From NCBI RefSeq assembly GCF_051020765.1, contig NW_027469125.1, forward strand, positions 248,001-312,000: a stretch of DNA of 64,000 nucleotides. The letters run 5' to 3'. The first letter of the stretch is position 1, and the number at the start of each line of letters is the position of its first letter. The stretch is from Lasioglossum baleicum. Lineage: Eukaryota > Arthropoda > Insecta > Hymenoptera > Halictidae. Below, piece by piece: positions 9,406-21,708 of this stretch. The notes beneath the pieces were generated by a model. It was not told the origin of the DNA. It searched no databases and saw only the letters and a list, made by a program, of their open reading frames with translations. The position numbers were made by a program, and so were the translations under genes.

Positions 9406-11647
9406 ACTTCATACTCCTACTATAACTTCAAACATGGTGATTACAAGAGTATAATCGACTACTTAAATCATATTGAATGGGATGTTTTGATAGCTAATAC
9501 AAACGTCGATGATTCTACGAATATTTTATACGACCATCTTGATTTTGCGATTGAAAACTATGTTCCTAAAATGCACTGTAACCGTTCAACTTATCCGAAA
9601 TGGTTCTCTAAAAACTTAATTAGGTTAATTCGTAAAAAGAAACAGGCTCACAGAGTCTTTAAAAGGAGTTCTCAACTGTGTGACTATCTGACTTTTGTCA
9701 ACTTACGAACCGAATGTAAGAGGATTGCTAAACATTGCTATTGTTTATACGTACGCAAAACTGAACTATCAGTTCATAATAATATTAAATCCTTCTGGAG
9801 TTTTGTGAATTCTAAGCGAGAAGCATGTAGTCTACCAAGCAACATGTATTACAAAGAAAATGTGGCCACTAATGATGACAATATTGCTAATTTATTTGGT
9901 ATGTTTTTTGGTTCTGTCTACCGAAACAACACTACTGATTACAATACCCCAGAAAATGGTTGTAACCCCTGTATTTCTGACATTGATATAGACAGTAGTG
10001 AGATTTACATTATGTTAGATAAACTCGATATCAATAAAGGGCCTGGAATAGATGGCATCCCTCCCTTATTTTTCAAAATATGCAGTTTTATTATATCTCG
10101 GCCACTTTGGATAATTTTTAATAAATCTCTAAAATCAGGTATATTCCCCACACGTTGGAAAACCAGTCTGGTTACACCCATTTTCAGGAGCGGTGACAAA
10201 TCTAATATTGAAAACTTTAGACCTATAAGTATGATTAGTGTTATGCCCAAAGTCTTTGAAGAAATTGTCACTAAAAAGTTATACTGCTCTGTCTGTCTCT
10301 CAATATGTGAACAGCAACATGGCTTCGTAAATAAGCGATCGACAACCACAAACCTAGCAATGTACTGCAACTTTGTCTCATCCGCTTTGGATGCCAATCT
10401 ACAAGTTGACACAATATTTACGGATTTCTATAAAGCTTTTGACACTGTAAATCATTCCCTTCTAATCGATAAGCTTTCTGCTTTGGGCTGCAAGGGTAAT
10501 CTATTGGCATGGCTAGAAAGTTATCTTAAAAACCGGGTACAAATTATACGTATAGGCGGTTGCCTATCATCCCCAGTAATTGTTCTATCCGGAGTACCAC
10601 AAAGTTCCCACCTGGGGCCTCTACTATTTATAATATTCATAAATGATTTAACCACCATTTTTCAACACTGTAATTTTCTCCTATTTGCAGATGATTTAAA
10701 AATCTTTAGCATCATCTCGTCCCTGGATGATGCTTCCAGATTACAGATAGACCTTGATCGTTTCTGCGACTGGTGTCACAGGAACGGTATGGATCTTAAC
10801 ATTAAAAAATGCTATATTATGCGGTCCTCCCGTCGCTCTGTACCATTCACATATCCTTCCCATCTCAATGATTGTATTCTCTCCTCAATAAGTGAGGTAA
10901 AGGACTTAGGTATTCATTTCTCCTTAACCTTGAACTTTTCCAAACATATTCATGACATTGTTAATTCTACTACGCTTTTATAAGCGTTATACTACGCTTT
11001 TCTACTGATTTTCACTCAATACACACAATTAGATTGCTATATATTGCCCTTGTCAGTCCCCAGTTGGAATTTGCTTCAGTTATATGGTCTCCGAATAGCT
11101 TAAATTACGAAATCATGCTAGAGAGAGCGCAGCATAAATTTCTCAGGTTTTGTTCTTATAAGATTAATAATCCTATGTCAATCTTTGATCACGATTACTC
11201 CACAATATTAAACATAGTCAACCTGGAAACATTGTCTGCTCGCAGAAGAGTATCCGACCAGAGCTTTATATTTAATTTAATTAATAACCATATAGATTGT
11301 ACCTCTCTCCTTATGCAAATCAATTTTTATGCACCTGAACGTGCTTTGAGATCTCGAGCAGGTTTTCAAATACTTAAATGCAAATCCGCATATGGATTAA
11401 TAAATCCTATAAATCGAATTATTGCGAACTCCAACACTCTATATAATAGTATTGACTATTTTAATGGGTCGTTACAAACTTTCAAAAAAAAATTACGCAT
11501 GATTAATTTATAATATCAGTACCTTTATATCAATAGTTTTTTTTCTTTTTATGCATGTACTTTCTTAGTAATTTATGTTAAGTCTTTGTTCTATTGTAAA
11601 CATTTGTGTAAATGGACCTCGGTCCGTTCATAATAAATAATAATAAT

Positions 11648-11870
11648 GTAACGGTCGTCGATTCCGGCGATAATCGAAATCTTCGCGGTGCTGACCCCTC
11701 AGTGTTTGGACAGCTCGTCGGACCAAGGTTCGTTAGTTGACGAGGGGAATCGGCCGGTGCGGGAAGACGAGGTGCGAAGGTTCGGAAAGAATTCGGAAAC
11801 AACAGTTACGTTAAATGACGTACTATATTTAGAGAACGTAAACGAATACAAACGTGTAAACAGTGCGGCG
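11648..11870. mobile_element. Truncated LTR-like fragment
   Basis: The sequence begins TGTAACGGTCGTCGATTCCG directly after the LINE tail. It resembles the LTR start TGTAACGGTTCTGCTTCCG at 49531, which adjoins a primer-binding site. It is cut off at 11871, where the large inverted repeat begins. Only the end is recognisable. Confidence 0.35.
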
Positions 11871-12202
11871 TTCGGCACGCACCGGCGGATCAAGAGGCAT
11901 TCGTTCGGTTAACGGTCACCGTCTCAGCTGGTTATCACCGCTTCGTACGACAGTTAACACCTCGTCTCACACCGCGTTCGCTACACCTCATGGTTCGCAC
12001 ATCGTTTAACAGTCATTCTTCACCCAGTTGTACAGTTTATACAGTGAATACAGTTACTACAACCATTCTCGTTACTCTACTACAGTGTTCCGTTCTGTCA
12101 CCCACTAACGATCCCAGACTCTCGATCCGATCTCAAACAGTAGCAATAAATTTGTATACTGCTCATCAGTTATTATTCATAATAATTTCAAAATCATTAC
12201 AG

Positions 12203-13033
12203 AAGCGTCACTATCGCGATGATTATCGAGAACTGCTCGAGCTTGTTTGCATTTATTTGGGTGGAACACCCCCAAGAGGAGTTAAGTTTGCGACTTGTAG
12301 TTGCATTCAAGATGCTCGCTTCATGTCTCGGGTGCTGTATTCTTTAAAAATTTTACTATTTAAGGGACAATTCAAATTAACACGCTATGAGAAGACACCA
12401 CTACGTCAATTTTGTTTATTTGTGTCAACGGTATATGTGAGAGCGTGGTTCACCGCACCCAACGCCATTGAGGCTCCGTACCATGACCTTCAATTTTTGA
12501 AACAACTTTATGACTATGCGAGTGTCAATCAAAAAATTTCGGACGTAGCCGTGAAAAAGTTTTGTGGCCATCTATGGTATCTGACACCTGAGTGGTCCGT
12601 GGTGGCCCTACTAGATGATGCTGTTCCTCTGGAACATAGACGCAAAATGGCTGCAGTCCTACGTTCTGAAATGGCTGATGGTCATAGCTCCCTCTCTATT
12701 GGGTACAAACGTTTGTCCCTAAATCAAGAAGACGTAGTTCATTTCCTACGTAAAGGCATCAGCGACTTTATTTCGCCTAAGTCCCTAGAAACTTTCCGGA
12801 GATTTGACTTGTCCTATGACTTTTTAAATTTAAACCCAGTGGACTGGAATGATTGTAAGGACTTTCAGGAAGCCCGAGATTTTTTCGGGAAGTTTCCAGT
12901 TACAAGTGATGCCGCTGAAAGAGCTGTGAGCTTAACGGGACAATATTTAGGCGAAGTAAAAAACGAAGAAAACTTTCAGAACCTTCTCTTGGTCAATCAG
13001 CATACACGGAGAGCTATGCCCATGAAAACATAG
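12203..13033 (+). pseudogene. Terminal exon of hAT-like transposase family, left-arm copy
   Basis: The coding frame starts after the splice acceptor TCATTACAG at 12202 and encodes RHYRDDYRELLELVCIYLGG to the stop. It is identical to the last exon of the gene at 22680-25523 but has no upstream exons here, because the inverted repeat ends at 11871. Recognisable features are HLWYLTPEW and a C-terminal DAAERAVSLTGQYLGE. The reading frame upstream of 12203 is intron. It cannot make a functional protein. Confidence 0.7.
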
Positions 13034-13192
13034 ACCAAAAATTCATTTCCAACCAACCTTTTTTCTGTTTAAACATTGTATTATATAAATAAATTGTCTG
13101 ATTATATTCTGTTATTGTGATACTTATCTATTGTAAGCAGTTTTTCACTCAAAACGACAAAAATACTAAATATTTTTAAATTTTACAGAATG

Positions 13193-13323
13193 TCCTAACT
13201 GTGAGCCTCTTGAGGCAGGGTTTAGAATAATCCGATGAGGCTAATATTTTACACACTTACTTAGAACATGAAAAGGAATAAAATTAGAGGGCGTCCTAAC
13301 ATTTTATCGCACCTTTGTCTTTT
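13193..13323. repeat. 131-bp terminal repeat of the hAT-like element, left-arm copy
   Basis: It is the mirror copy of 22390-22520 and is also nearly identical, in direct orientation, to 25925-26055. It contains GAGCCTCTTGAGGCAGGG, where CCTCTTGAGG is palindromic, and ends with GCGATAAAATGTTAGGA on the opposite strand. Confidence 0.8.
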
Positions 13324-13397
13324 AAGGGACACCCTAACGGATATATGGTCGATTTAAATTTTAACTTATTCACGAATTTTTTGTATCACTCCAGTTA

Positions 13398-13802
13398 ATG
13401 GATTCCCAAAAGGATATCCCACCGATGGGCGTCTCCTGGTTCCTTACTTTTTTGGTGTCCACAGACTTACGGTGCACCACCAAAAGTCCGTGGACAGATC
13501 TCCACGTACCTGACTACGCAAACGTCCACGAACTTATAGTGAGTTCCCTCACACCGGAATTCTGTGGATTCTTGTCGCGAGCCCTTGACTCTGCGGGTCC
13601 GAAGAAGAGAAACCAATTTTCAGAATACTTCCGCTTCTGCTACTCCGGCTTAGCTCCGACTTCTTTGAGCGAAGAAAATGGCCGTCGCACCACCAAATGG
13701 CGGTCGAACCATCACTACCTCGAGGAGAACTCCGGAATGCACTTTTTGTCCTGGATGAACTACTTGACTCTATATTTACTTAATTTATATACTACTCACT
13801 AA
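13398..13802 (+). CDS. Hypothetical ORF, 134 codons, left arm
   Basis: It is an open frame with ATG start between the transposase-like element and the Gypsy remnant. I recognise no domain. It has a weakly hydrophobic start and end, and the composition is not clearly protein-like. An AATAAA at 13868 follows. The region 13340-14005 may be LTR-derived, in which case the ORF is accidental. An identical copy lies at 21911-22315 on the minus strand. Confidence 0.2.
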   Translation: MDSQKDIPPMGVSWFLTFLVSTDLRCTTKSPWTDLHVPDYANVHELIVSSLTPEFCGFLSRALDSAGPKKRNQFSEYFRFCYSGLAPTSLSEENGRRTTKWRSNHHYLEENSGMHFLSWMNYLTLYLLNLYTTH

Positions 13803-14004
13803 TATAATACCTAATTTAACTAAGCTTAACTGTAACTAATCTATATTTATGTACAAATGTAATATTAATAAACTACTATACACTATTTGTGAATGATTTA
13901 CTCGATTATCCAATCTCTGCTCACGATTAGCTCTAGCCCGTACTTCTCTTTTGGCAAGATGGCCGTTTAAGAAGGTAAGTCGAACTGAAAGCCGAACCGT
14001 ATAC

Positions 14005-15591
14005 AAGAAGATCATCTAAGCGACTCCTGGGGTGATACCATACGGTAGTAAAAGTCTCACCGATTGTGAGAAACGTTATAGCCAAATAGAAAAAGAAGCT
14101 CTAGCACTTGTATGGGCGGTTGAACATTTCAATGTATATTTGTTGGGGAAAGAGTTTGAACTCATAAATGATCATCAACCGCTTGAGACCATTTTTGGGC
14201 CAAGGTCAAAACCATGTGCCCGAATAGAACGTTGGGTTCTTAGACTACAGGCTTATAAATACCAAACTATATATAAACCTGGTAAATCAAATATTGCAGA
14301 TCCCCTGTCGCGACTGTGCAAATCGAGAACGTTAGAACCGTTTGACAACGAAAATTACATTAATGAGGATGTAGAATACAGCAGACCAACAGCGGTATCT
14401 TTATGGAGCTCGATGAAGAAATCGCCAAGGTGAAGCAAGGAATTTACAAAAATGTGTGGGATAATTCAGTCAGCAATTATAAAATTTTCCACTCAGAGAT
14501 ATGTTTTCAAGGAAATATAGCCTTACGAGAGAGTAAAATTGTGATTCCTAAAAGCTTGCGCAAAAGAATACTAGAAGCGGCTCATCAGAGTCATCCTGGT
14601 ATAGTCGCCATGAAGGCTCGCCTTCGAACTAAAGTGTGGTGGCCTAGAATTGACAAAGACGCAGAAAATAGGGTTAAAGCGTGCAAAGGATGCACTTTGG
14701 TGTCAGCTCCTAATCCACCGCAACCAATGAAACGCGACGAGACCTCCCGGTAGAACCATGGGTTGACATAGCAATAGATTCCATGGGCCCTCTTCTTACC
14801 GGTCATTATTTACTCATCGTGGTCGAGTACTACAGCCGATATAAAGAGATTAAAATCATGCGGAATATTACGGCGGATCAAACAATCCAGGAATTGAAAG
14901 AAATATTTTCCAGACTCGGTTATCCAGCAACACTAACATGTGATAATGGAAATCAATTCACTAGCGAGACCTTTAAACATTTCTGCAAAGAATGTGGTAT
15001 TATCATATACAATATAATTCCGTACTGGCCACAAATGAATGGAGAAGTAGAACGCCAAAACAGGGATGTATTAAAACGACTGAGAATAAACCAGCTGGAG
15101 AAGAAGAACTGGAAGGAATACCTACTAGAGTATGTACCATGTACAATAGCACACCTCACACAATTACAGGTAAAACCCCTTCCGAATTGTTTTTCAAGAG
15201 GCAATTCAGGGATAAGATACCAGCAGCCTTAGACATTGAACACAGAGTGGTGGACGCGGAGGTTAAGGATCAAAACATACAAAAAAAAATGAAAGGAAAG
15301 GAATACGGAGACAGAAGAAGAAGAGCATTGGACTATAAATTAAAAGTAGGCGAGAAAGTATATGTCAAGAACATGACCAAGGACAACAAGCTCACGCCGA
15401 ATTTCAATCCGGACAGACACACCGTAACAAGCGTGAACGGAGGAGATGTTGAGATAAGGAATGACTCAACGGGCAAGGAATACAGAAGAAATAAAATCCA
15501 TCTAAAAAGGGCTAGTGATGGTGAATGGTCGGTGGTGGAAAGAGATAATAACGGAGAGTCAGATGAGAATAACAATAAGAATGAGACCTGA
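14005..15591 (+). pseudogene. Gypsy pol remnant: RNase H and integrase, left arm
   Basis: Only the end of a Gypsy pol remains. RNase H: SLTDCEKRYSQIEKEALALV and LLGKEFELINDHQPL. Integrase zinc region: HQSHPGIVAMKARLRTKVWW and CKGCTL. Integrase core: VVEYYSRY, TCDNGNQFTSE and NGEVERQNRDVLK. The C-terminal part (to 15591) has VGEKVYVKN. At least three frame changes separate 14032-14433, 14403-14753, 14783-15232 and 14992-15591. Gag, protease and reverse transcriptase are absent. A polypurine tract AAGAAAGGGA at 15687-15696 precedes the 3' LTR start. Confidence 0.85.
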
Positions 15592-15696
15592 TGCATGTGA
15601 GACTAGTGTACCAATTTTGTAGTCAATTATCATATTGTTACTAAGTATTATATTGTAATTATGTAAAAAAGAAAAATTGATTAAATAAGAAAGGGA

Positions 15697-15842
15697 TGTA
15701 GTGTACGCGCTCTGAACGTCGCCGCGAGACTCGCGATATAGGTGATCGAGCGTGGTCGGGGCGGTACGCGGAACAGTCGAGAGAAGCACGAAAGTGACAG
15801 AAAAGCGTTGAGAGCGTGGATACGAAATCTGATAGTATACAG
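15697..15842 (+). mobile_element. Gypsy 3' LTR fragment, cut by hAT insertion
   Basis: TGTAGTGTACGCG follows the polypurine tract AAGAAAGGGA directly, the expected start of a 3' LTR. It is interrupted after 146 bp by the hAT terminus at 15843. The mirror copy is 19871-20016. Confidence 0.65.
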
Positions 15843-18081
15843 CAGTGGTCGGCACGGATGAGACTCCGCAGGCCTGTGGCTGCTCGCGCCGCCTCCTTCC
15901 ACCGGCCGCACGTCTCGCTCCCCGTAACGGCCCTAGTCCTCAGGCCCGTACCTATCCCAGACTGTATGAACTGCCCGTGGCGCATTAGGGCGACATCCGT
16001 ATCAATAGGTTTCCACATTACCATTGAGGTACTATTGTCAATGCGTTTTTTTTTATGTGGTATCCCCCGTAGGCCTATTCCACTCTGCTGCATGACAATT
16101 TATGAAATTAACTGTGAACAATAAACACGGAAGAGAGAGAGATAGATAAATACTTCTTAATTGCATTGCCAAAATTTTAAACTGTCATTCAGACAAACTT
16201 CTTCGTGGACGTTTAGATGTACTCGGAATATCAGATATATCAAACGGAATATGAGATGTCGCGGTTCGCATCGCAGACGATAAAGAAGCGTCATTCAACC
16301 GGGTGCGCTTTTCCGATTTAATATTTCGCATTTTAGAAAACGAACATTCGCACAGATATGTCGATCCGAACATTGAAAAAATCCTAAGTGCGAAATTTCT
16401 GAGGAGAGGGTATCTCGATTCATTTAATATTTTAAAAAATTCGACACTATTTTCTTCCCTAGTCCTCGGAGGAACTTCTTGATGAAGATCGCGAAGTTCC
16501 TCTTGATACTCGGAAGCTTGTTCTTTGATTATGGCCGCGAGGGGGTTCTGGAAGAGTATGAAATCATTTTTAAGGGAATCGAAATCGGTGAAACGGTTAT
16601 CGAACTCATTTATCACGGAGAGAAGAATATGGATGTAGTCGTCAAAATCGCATCTAGTGCTGAACTCATCAAAAATTATTTTGCACGACGGGAAGAAGGT
16701 AAAATCTTTCGGATCTGAACTCAAATGATTTTTTAATTGGCTACGGAAAGAACTAATATGGGCATATAATTGACATGTGCTCTGCCCGGGTTTCTGCAAT
16801 TTCAAATTTAGAGTACTTAAATGCGCGGCAAGGTCAACTATAAATGAAAGTTCGCAAAGGAAACTCACATCTGTTAATAAGAAAGAATATTCTTCGGAAT
16901 TTAAAATGGAATGTTCTTGCAAGAAAAGGACAATGTCTTTTCTTACGGCAAAGAATTTACTCAAACATTGTGCTGCACTGAGCCAGCGTACTTCGCAATA
17001 TAAAGGCACATCCGTATAAGCAGCCTTATGCGTTTGGAGGAAATCTATAAACTTTCTGTGTGACAGATGTTTATTTCCCCCTTTGATGGCATTGACAATT
17101 TTCGTTATCTTTTGCTATGCAAAAGATAATCGAACAGCTTTTCCGCATAATGCCTCCTGATGGATAATGCAATGAATCAAAGGAATTGAAATTTCGCGAC
17201 TTCTAAATTGTCCGTGCAGACCGGTTTAGGCACCTGTCATGGATCTTGCTCCATCGGTTACCACTGCAGAGCATTTTGAAAAATTAATTTGGAATTTATT
17301 CAGAGTCTGTTCTATTGCATTAAAAATATCTACACCTGCCGTTGTGCCATGTAAAGCTACAAAGTCTAGGAGCTCCTCGACATACGAAAAATCGTCTTGA
17401 ACAATTCGAGCGAAAATGCTCAATTGACTCGTATGCCTGTTATCGGTGCTTTCATCTAAACATAATGAAAAATAACGGCAGGTGTTTAAAAGTCTAGTTA
17501 ATTTGTCTTCCTTAGAGACACCTATTTCGAGTATATGCGTCCTCATCGTTTTCGCACTTAGTGGAATTTTTTCAGCTTGTTCTATCGTTATACTATTGCC
17601 AAATGTTTTAATTGTTTCTATAATGCACTGTTTTACAAATTCGCCGTCAGTATACGGCTTACCTTGTTTCGCGATCAAGTTTGCAACTACATGTGAAGCT
17701 TCGCGTGCTAATACATTATCACAGGGACGCGGACCCTCCGAAATGTCCAAAATTGCCGTGTAACGTTGCCTGTGTACTAATTTGAGCCCCTCTACTACTT
17801 CTAATTTCTCCCGGTCTTCGTATGAAGCATATTCTTCGGCATGACAACGTAAAAAATGACGCCTGATACCGAGCGTCGTGGCATGTTCAGGCTCAAATTC
17901 GCAAAGCAGGCAGATTACACGGTTATCAATAACTGAAAAAAAGAAATTTTCCCAACTCTGTTTAAAATCCGGGCAATTTATCTGATTGATCGACATATTG
18001 ATTTTAAAAGAAATTATAAAAAATAAAGCAGAAGGAAAAATTAATACACGAATTTAGCAAAAATGAATTTACGCACCACTG
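15843..18081 (-). mobile_element. hAT transposon (left copy)
   Basis: The ends are CAGTGGTCGGCAC at 15843 and, inverted, CAGTGGTGCGTAA at 18081, typical short hAT termini. The transposase reads on the minus strand from 17996, 85 bp inside the right end. The 8 bases outside the two ends (GTATACAG and TTGCCGAA) do not match, so the element sits at a rearranged junction. It inserted into the Gypsy 3' LTR. Confidence 0.7.
16185..17996 (-). pseudogene. hAT transposase with BED zinc finger, inactivated
   Basis: The N-terminal part (17226-17996) has a BED-type finger, CLLCEFEPEHATT followed by HFLRCH, then LCLDESTDNRHTSQL (first catalytic Asp region) and AVVTDGARSMTGA (second). A TAA stop lies at 17226-17228. 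The following 200 bp still encode hAT sequence (PLIHCIIHQEALCGK) but contain a stop and a small frame disturbance near CTTTTGCATAGCAAAAG (17116-17132). The C-terminal part (16185-17009) includes LREFAL-type hAT dimerisation sequence, seen as FGSTYLCECSFSKMRNIKS. The family is related to GTF2IRD2/ZBED5-like hATs. The enzyme would cut and paste DNA; this copy cannot. Confidence 0.85.
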
Positions 18082-18402
18082 TTGCCGAAACTGTCTCCTA
18101 ACTAAATACTCACTTTCGCAGCTCCAAACGATCCTGACTCTATGAAAGGTTGTGGAAAAGTGAGCTTTGGTAGCAATTATTGTAAAAAAACAAAAAAAAA
18201 AGCGGGCGCGTCAGGCGGCCGCGACAAACATACATCGGACAAGCGAGTGGTCCGCCTGCCCCGCGCGACCTTTATTATGTCAAATGTTTTGTCGCCGAGG
18301 ACACAGCAGAATACGCGAGGCGAATCTAGAACATTCGATGACAAACAAAAAAACCCTCACGTTGTTTTTTTTTATTTTTTTTTTTGTTTTTTTACAATAA
18401 TA
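17311..18402. other. Spacer of the large inverted repeat
   Basis: The left 770 bp hold the 5' half of the hAT element, present only on this side. The right 320 bp (18082-18402) are unrelated, GC-rich in the middle and flanked by poly-A and poly-T runs: GCAATTATTGTAAAAAAAC at 18169 and its near complement GTTTTTTTACAATAATAGC at about 18385-18403. No gene is seen in that part. Confidence 0.75.
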
Positions 18403-19528
18403 GCAGACTCTGAATATATTCCAAATTAATTTTTCAAAATGCTCTGCAGTGGTAACCGATGGAGCAAGATCCATGACAGGTGCCTAAACCGGTCTGCACG
18501 GACAATTTAGAAGTCGCGAAATTTCAATTCCTTTGATTCATTGCATTATCCATCAGGAGGCATTATGCGGAAAAGCTGTTCGATTATCTTTTGCATAGCA
18601 AAAGATAACGAAAATTGTCAATGCCATCAAAGGGGGAAATAAACATCTGTCACACAGAAAGTTTATAGATTTCCTCCAAACGCATAAGGCTGCTTATACG
18701 GATGTGCCTTTATATTGCGAAGTACGCTGGCTCAGTGCAGCACAATGTTTGAGTAAATTCTTTGCCGTAAGAAAAGACATTGTCCTTTTCTTGCAAGAAC
18801 ATTCCATTTTAAATTCCGAAGAATATTCTTTCTTATTAACAGATGTGAGTTTCCTTTGCGAACTTTCATTTATAGTTGACCTTGCCGCGCATTTAAGTAC
18901 TCTAAATTTGAAATTGCAGAAACCCGGGCAGAGCACATGTCAATTATATGCCCATATTAGTTCTTTCCGTAGCCAATTAAAAAATCATTTGAGTTCAGAT
19001 CCGAAAGATTTTACCTTCTTCCCGTCGTGCAAAATAATTTTTGATGAGTTCAGCACTAGATGCGATTTTGACGACTACATCCATATTCTTCTCTCCGTGA
19101 TAAATGAGTTCGATAACCGTTTCACCGATTTCGATTCCCTTAAAAATGATTTCATACTCTTCCAGAACCCCCTCGCGGCCATAATCAAAGAACAAGCTTC
19201 CGAGTATCAAGAGGAACTTCGCGATCTTCATCAAGAAGTTCCTCCGAGGACTAGGGAAGAAAATAGTGTCGAATTTTTTAAAATATTAAATGAATCGAGA
19301 TACCCTCTCCTCAGAAATTTCGCACTTAGGATTTTTTCAATGTTCGGATCGACATATCTGTGCGAATGTTCGTTTTCTAAAATGCGAAATATTAAATCGG
19401 AAAAGCGCACCCGGTTGAATGACGCTTCTTTATCGTCTGCGATGCGAACCGCGACATCTCATATTCCGTTTGATATATCTGATATTCCGAGTACATCTAA
19501 ACGTCCACGAAGAAGTTTGTCTGAATGA
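18403..19528 (+). pseudogene. hAT transposase C-terminal part, right-arm copy
   Basis: It is the mirror copy of 16185-17310. It starts abruptly inside the coding region (NIFRV..., near 18403) and lacks the BED finger and the first catalytic Asp. The open frame 18704-19528 matches 16185-17009 residue for residue. The 3' terminus of the hAT lies at 19870. Confidence 0.85.
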
Positions 19529-19870
19529 CAGTTTAAAATTTTGGCAATGCAATTAAGAAGTATTTATCTATCTCTCTCTCTTCCGTGTTTATTGTTCACA
19601 GTTAATTTCATAAATTGTCATGCAGCAGAGTGGAATAGGCCTACGGGGGATACCACATAAAAAAAAACGCATTGACAATAGTACCTCAATGGTAATGTGG
19701 AAACCTATTGATACGGATGTCGCCCTAATGCGCCACGGGCAGTTCATACAGTCTGGGATAGGTACGGGCCTGAGGACTAGGGCCGTTACGGGGAGCGAGA
19801 CGTGCGGCCGGTGGAAGGAGGCGGCGCGAGCAGCCACAGGCCTGCGGAGTCTCATCCGTGCCGACCACTG

Positions 19871-20016
19871 CTGTATACTATCAGATTTCGTATCCACGCT
19901 CTCAACGCTTTTCTGTCACTTTCGTGCTTCTCTCGACTGTTCCGCGTACCGCCCCGACCACGCTCGATCACCTATATCGCGAGTCTCGCGGCGACGTTCA
20001 GAGCGCGTACACTACA
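19871..20016 (-). mobile_element. Gypsy 3' LTR fragment, right-arm copy
   Basis: Mirror of 15697-15842, reading on the minus strand: the polypurine tract at 20017-20026 is followed by TGTAGTGTACGCG, and the copy is cut by the hAT end at 19870. Confidence 0.65.
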
Positions 20017-20121
20017 TCCCTTTCTTATTTAATCAATTTTTCTTTTTTACATAATTACAATATAATACTTAGTAACAATATGATAATTGACTACAAAATT
20101 GGTACACTAGTCTCACATGCA

Positions 20122-21708
20122 TCAGGTCTCATTCTTATTGTTATTCTCATCTGACTCTCCGTTATTATCTCTTTCCACCACCGACCATTCACCATCACTA
20201 GCCCTTTTTAGATGGATTTTATTTCTTCTGTATTCCTTGCCCGTTGAGTCATTCCTTATCTCAACATCTCCTCCGTTCACGCTTGTTACGGTGTGTCTGT
20301 CCGGATTGAAATTCGGCGTGAGCTTGTTGTCCTTGGTCATGTTCTTGACATATACTTTCTCGCCTACTTTTAATTTATAGTCCAATGCTCTTCTTCTTCT
20401 GTCTCCGTATTCCTTTCCTTTCATTTTTTTTTGTATGTTTTGATCCTTAACCTCCGCGTCCACCACTCTGTGTTCAATGTCTAAGGCTGCTGGTATCTTA
20501 TCCCTGAATTGCCTCTTGAAAAACAATTCGGAAGGGGTTTTACCTGTAATTGTGTGAGGTGTGCTATTGTACATGGTACATACTCTAGTAGGTATTCCTT
20601 CCAGTTCTTCTTCTCCAGCTGGTTTATTCTCAGTCGTTTTAATACATCCCTGTTTTGGCGTTCTACTTCTCCATTCATTTGTGGCCAGTACGGAATTATA
20701 TTGTATATGATAATACCACATTCTTTGCAGAAATGTTTAAAGGTCTCGCTAGTGAATTGATTTCCATTATCACATGTTAGTGTTGCTGGATAACCGAGTC
20801 TGGAAAATATTTCTTTCAATTCCTGGATTGTTTGATCCGCCGTAATATTCCGCATGATTTTAATCTCTTTATATCGGCTGTAGTACTCGACCACGATGAG
20901 TAAATAATGACCGGTAAGAAGAGGGCCCATGGAATCTATTGCTATGTCAACCCATGGTTCTACCGGGAGGTCTCGTCGCGTTTCATTGGTTGCGGTGGAT
21001 TAGGAGCTGACACCAAAGTGCATCCTTTGCACGCTTTAACCCTATTTTCTGCGTCTTTGTCAATTCTAGGCCACCACACTTTAGTTCGAAGGCGAGCCTT
21101 CATGGCGACTATACCAGGATGACTCTGATGAGCCGCTTCTAGTATTCTTTTGCGCAAGCTTTTAGGAATCACAATTTTACTCTCTCGTAAGGCTATATTT
21201 CCTTGAAAACATATCTCTGAGTGGAAAATTTTATAATTGCTGACTGAATTATCCCACACATTTTTGTAAATTCCTTGCTTCACCTTGGCGATTTCTTCAT
21301 CGAGCTCCATAAAGATACCGCTGTTGGTCTGCTGTATTCTACATCCTCATTAATGTAATTTTCGTTGTCAAACGGTTCTAACGTTCTCGATTTGCACAGT
21401 CGCGACAGGGGATCTGCAATATTTGATTTACCAGGTTTATATATAGTTTGGTATTTATAAGCCTGTAGTCTAAGAACCCAACGTTCTATTCGGGCACATG
21501 GTTTTGACCTTGGCCCAAAAATGGTCTCAAGCGGTTGATGATCATTTATGAGTTCAAACTCTTTCCCCAACAAATATACATTGAAATGTTCAACCGCCCA
21601 TACAAGTGCTAGAGCTTCTTTTTCTATTTGGCTATAACGTTTCTCACAATCGGTGAGACTTTTACTACCGTATGGTATCACCCCAGGAGTCGCTTAGATG
21701 ATCTTCTT
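20122..21708 (-). pseudogene. Gypsy pol remnant: RNase H and integrase, right arm
   Basis: Mirror copy of 14005-15591 with the same residues and the same frame breaks: 21280-21681, 20960-21310, 20481-20930 and 20122-20721. Breaks at identical positions show that the duplication is younger than the decay of the Gypsy element. Confidence 0.85.

Larger units (their letters stand above)
7540..11513 (+). pseudogene. LINE ORF2: AP endonuclease plus reverse transcriptase, broken
   Basis: The endonuclease begins near 7548 with YYQNVRGLRTKL and continues with TETWLTDSF; the frame changes near 7830-7880, after which CGDYNLPHVTWSG and NTLDLIFSN follow up to a stop at 8293. Foreign DNA occupies about 8290-9405. 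The RT region (about 9410-10983) has KGPGIDGIPP, FRPISMISVMPKVFE, DFYKAFDTVNHSL, GVPQSSHLGPLLF and the catalytic FADDLKIF. The second G of the usual GVPQGSHLGP is S here. A further frame break near 10985-11030 separates the C-terminal part (11034-11513). The role would be target-primed reverse transcription. The long ORF appears to start at 9226 only because the foreign DNA is open in that frame. Confidence 0.85.
5830..11647 (+). mobile_element. Jockey-like non-LTR retrotransposon (LINE), interrupted
   Basis: ORF1 (6688-7530) is followed by endonuclease and reverse transcriptase regions of ORF2, and the 3' end carries the short repeat tail TAATAAATAATAATAATG at about 11630-11648. About 1.1 kb of unrelated DNA interrupts ORF2 at roughly 8290-9405. 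The 3' UTR carries a 12-bp palindrome GGACCTCGGTCC at 11614-11625. The 5' end is uncertain. With two or more frame breaks in ORF2, it cannot be autonomous. Confidence 0.7.
11871..17310 (+). repeat. Large inverted repeat, left arm (about 5.44 kb)
   Basis: Every position x in this arm pairs with 35713 minus x in 18403-23842, with no net indel. All the ORF pairs I compared have identical lengths and identical translations, for example 11990-13033 with 22680-23723 and 15816-16124 with 19589-19897. The outer edge is sharp: TTCGGCACGC at 11871 is shared and the base before it is not. The left arm carries a truncated transposase exon, a Gypsy remnant and most of a hAT element. Confidence 0.92.

Noticed and set aside
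9226..9410. N-terminal 60 codons of the long LINE RT ORF
   Set aside because: This part is the foreign insert read in frame; it starts at a non-ATG codon and resembles no RT sequence.
12000..12200. N-terminal part of the 347-codon ORF at 11990
   Set aside because: It is intron sequence ahead of a clear splice acceptor at 12202; the family homology starts after it.
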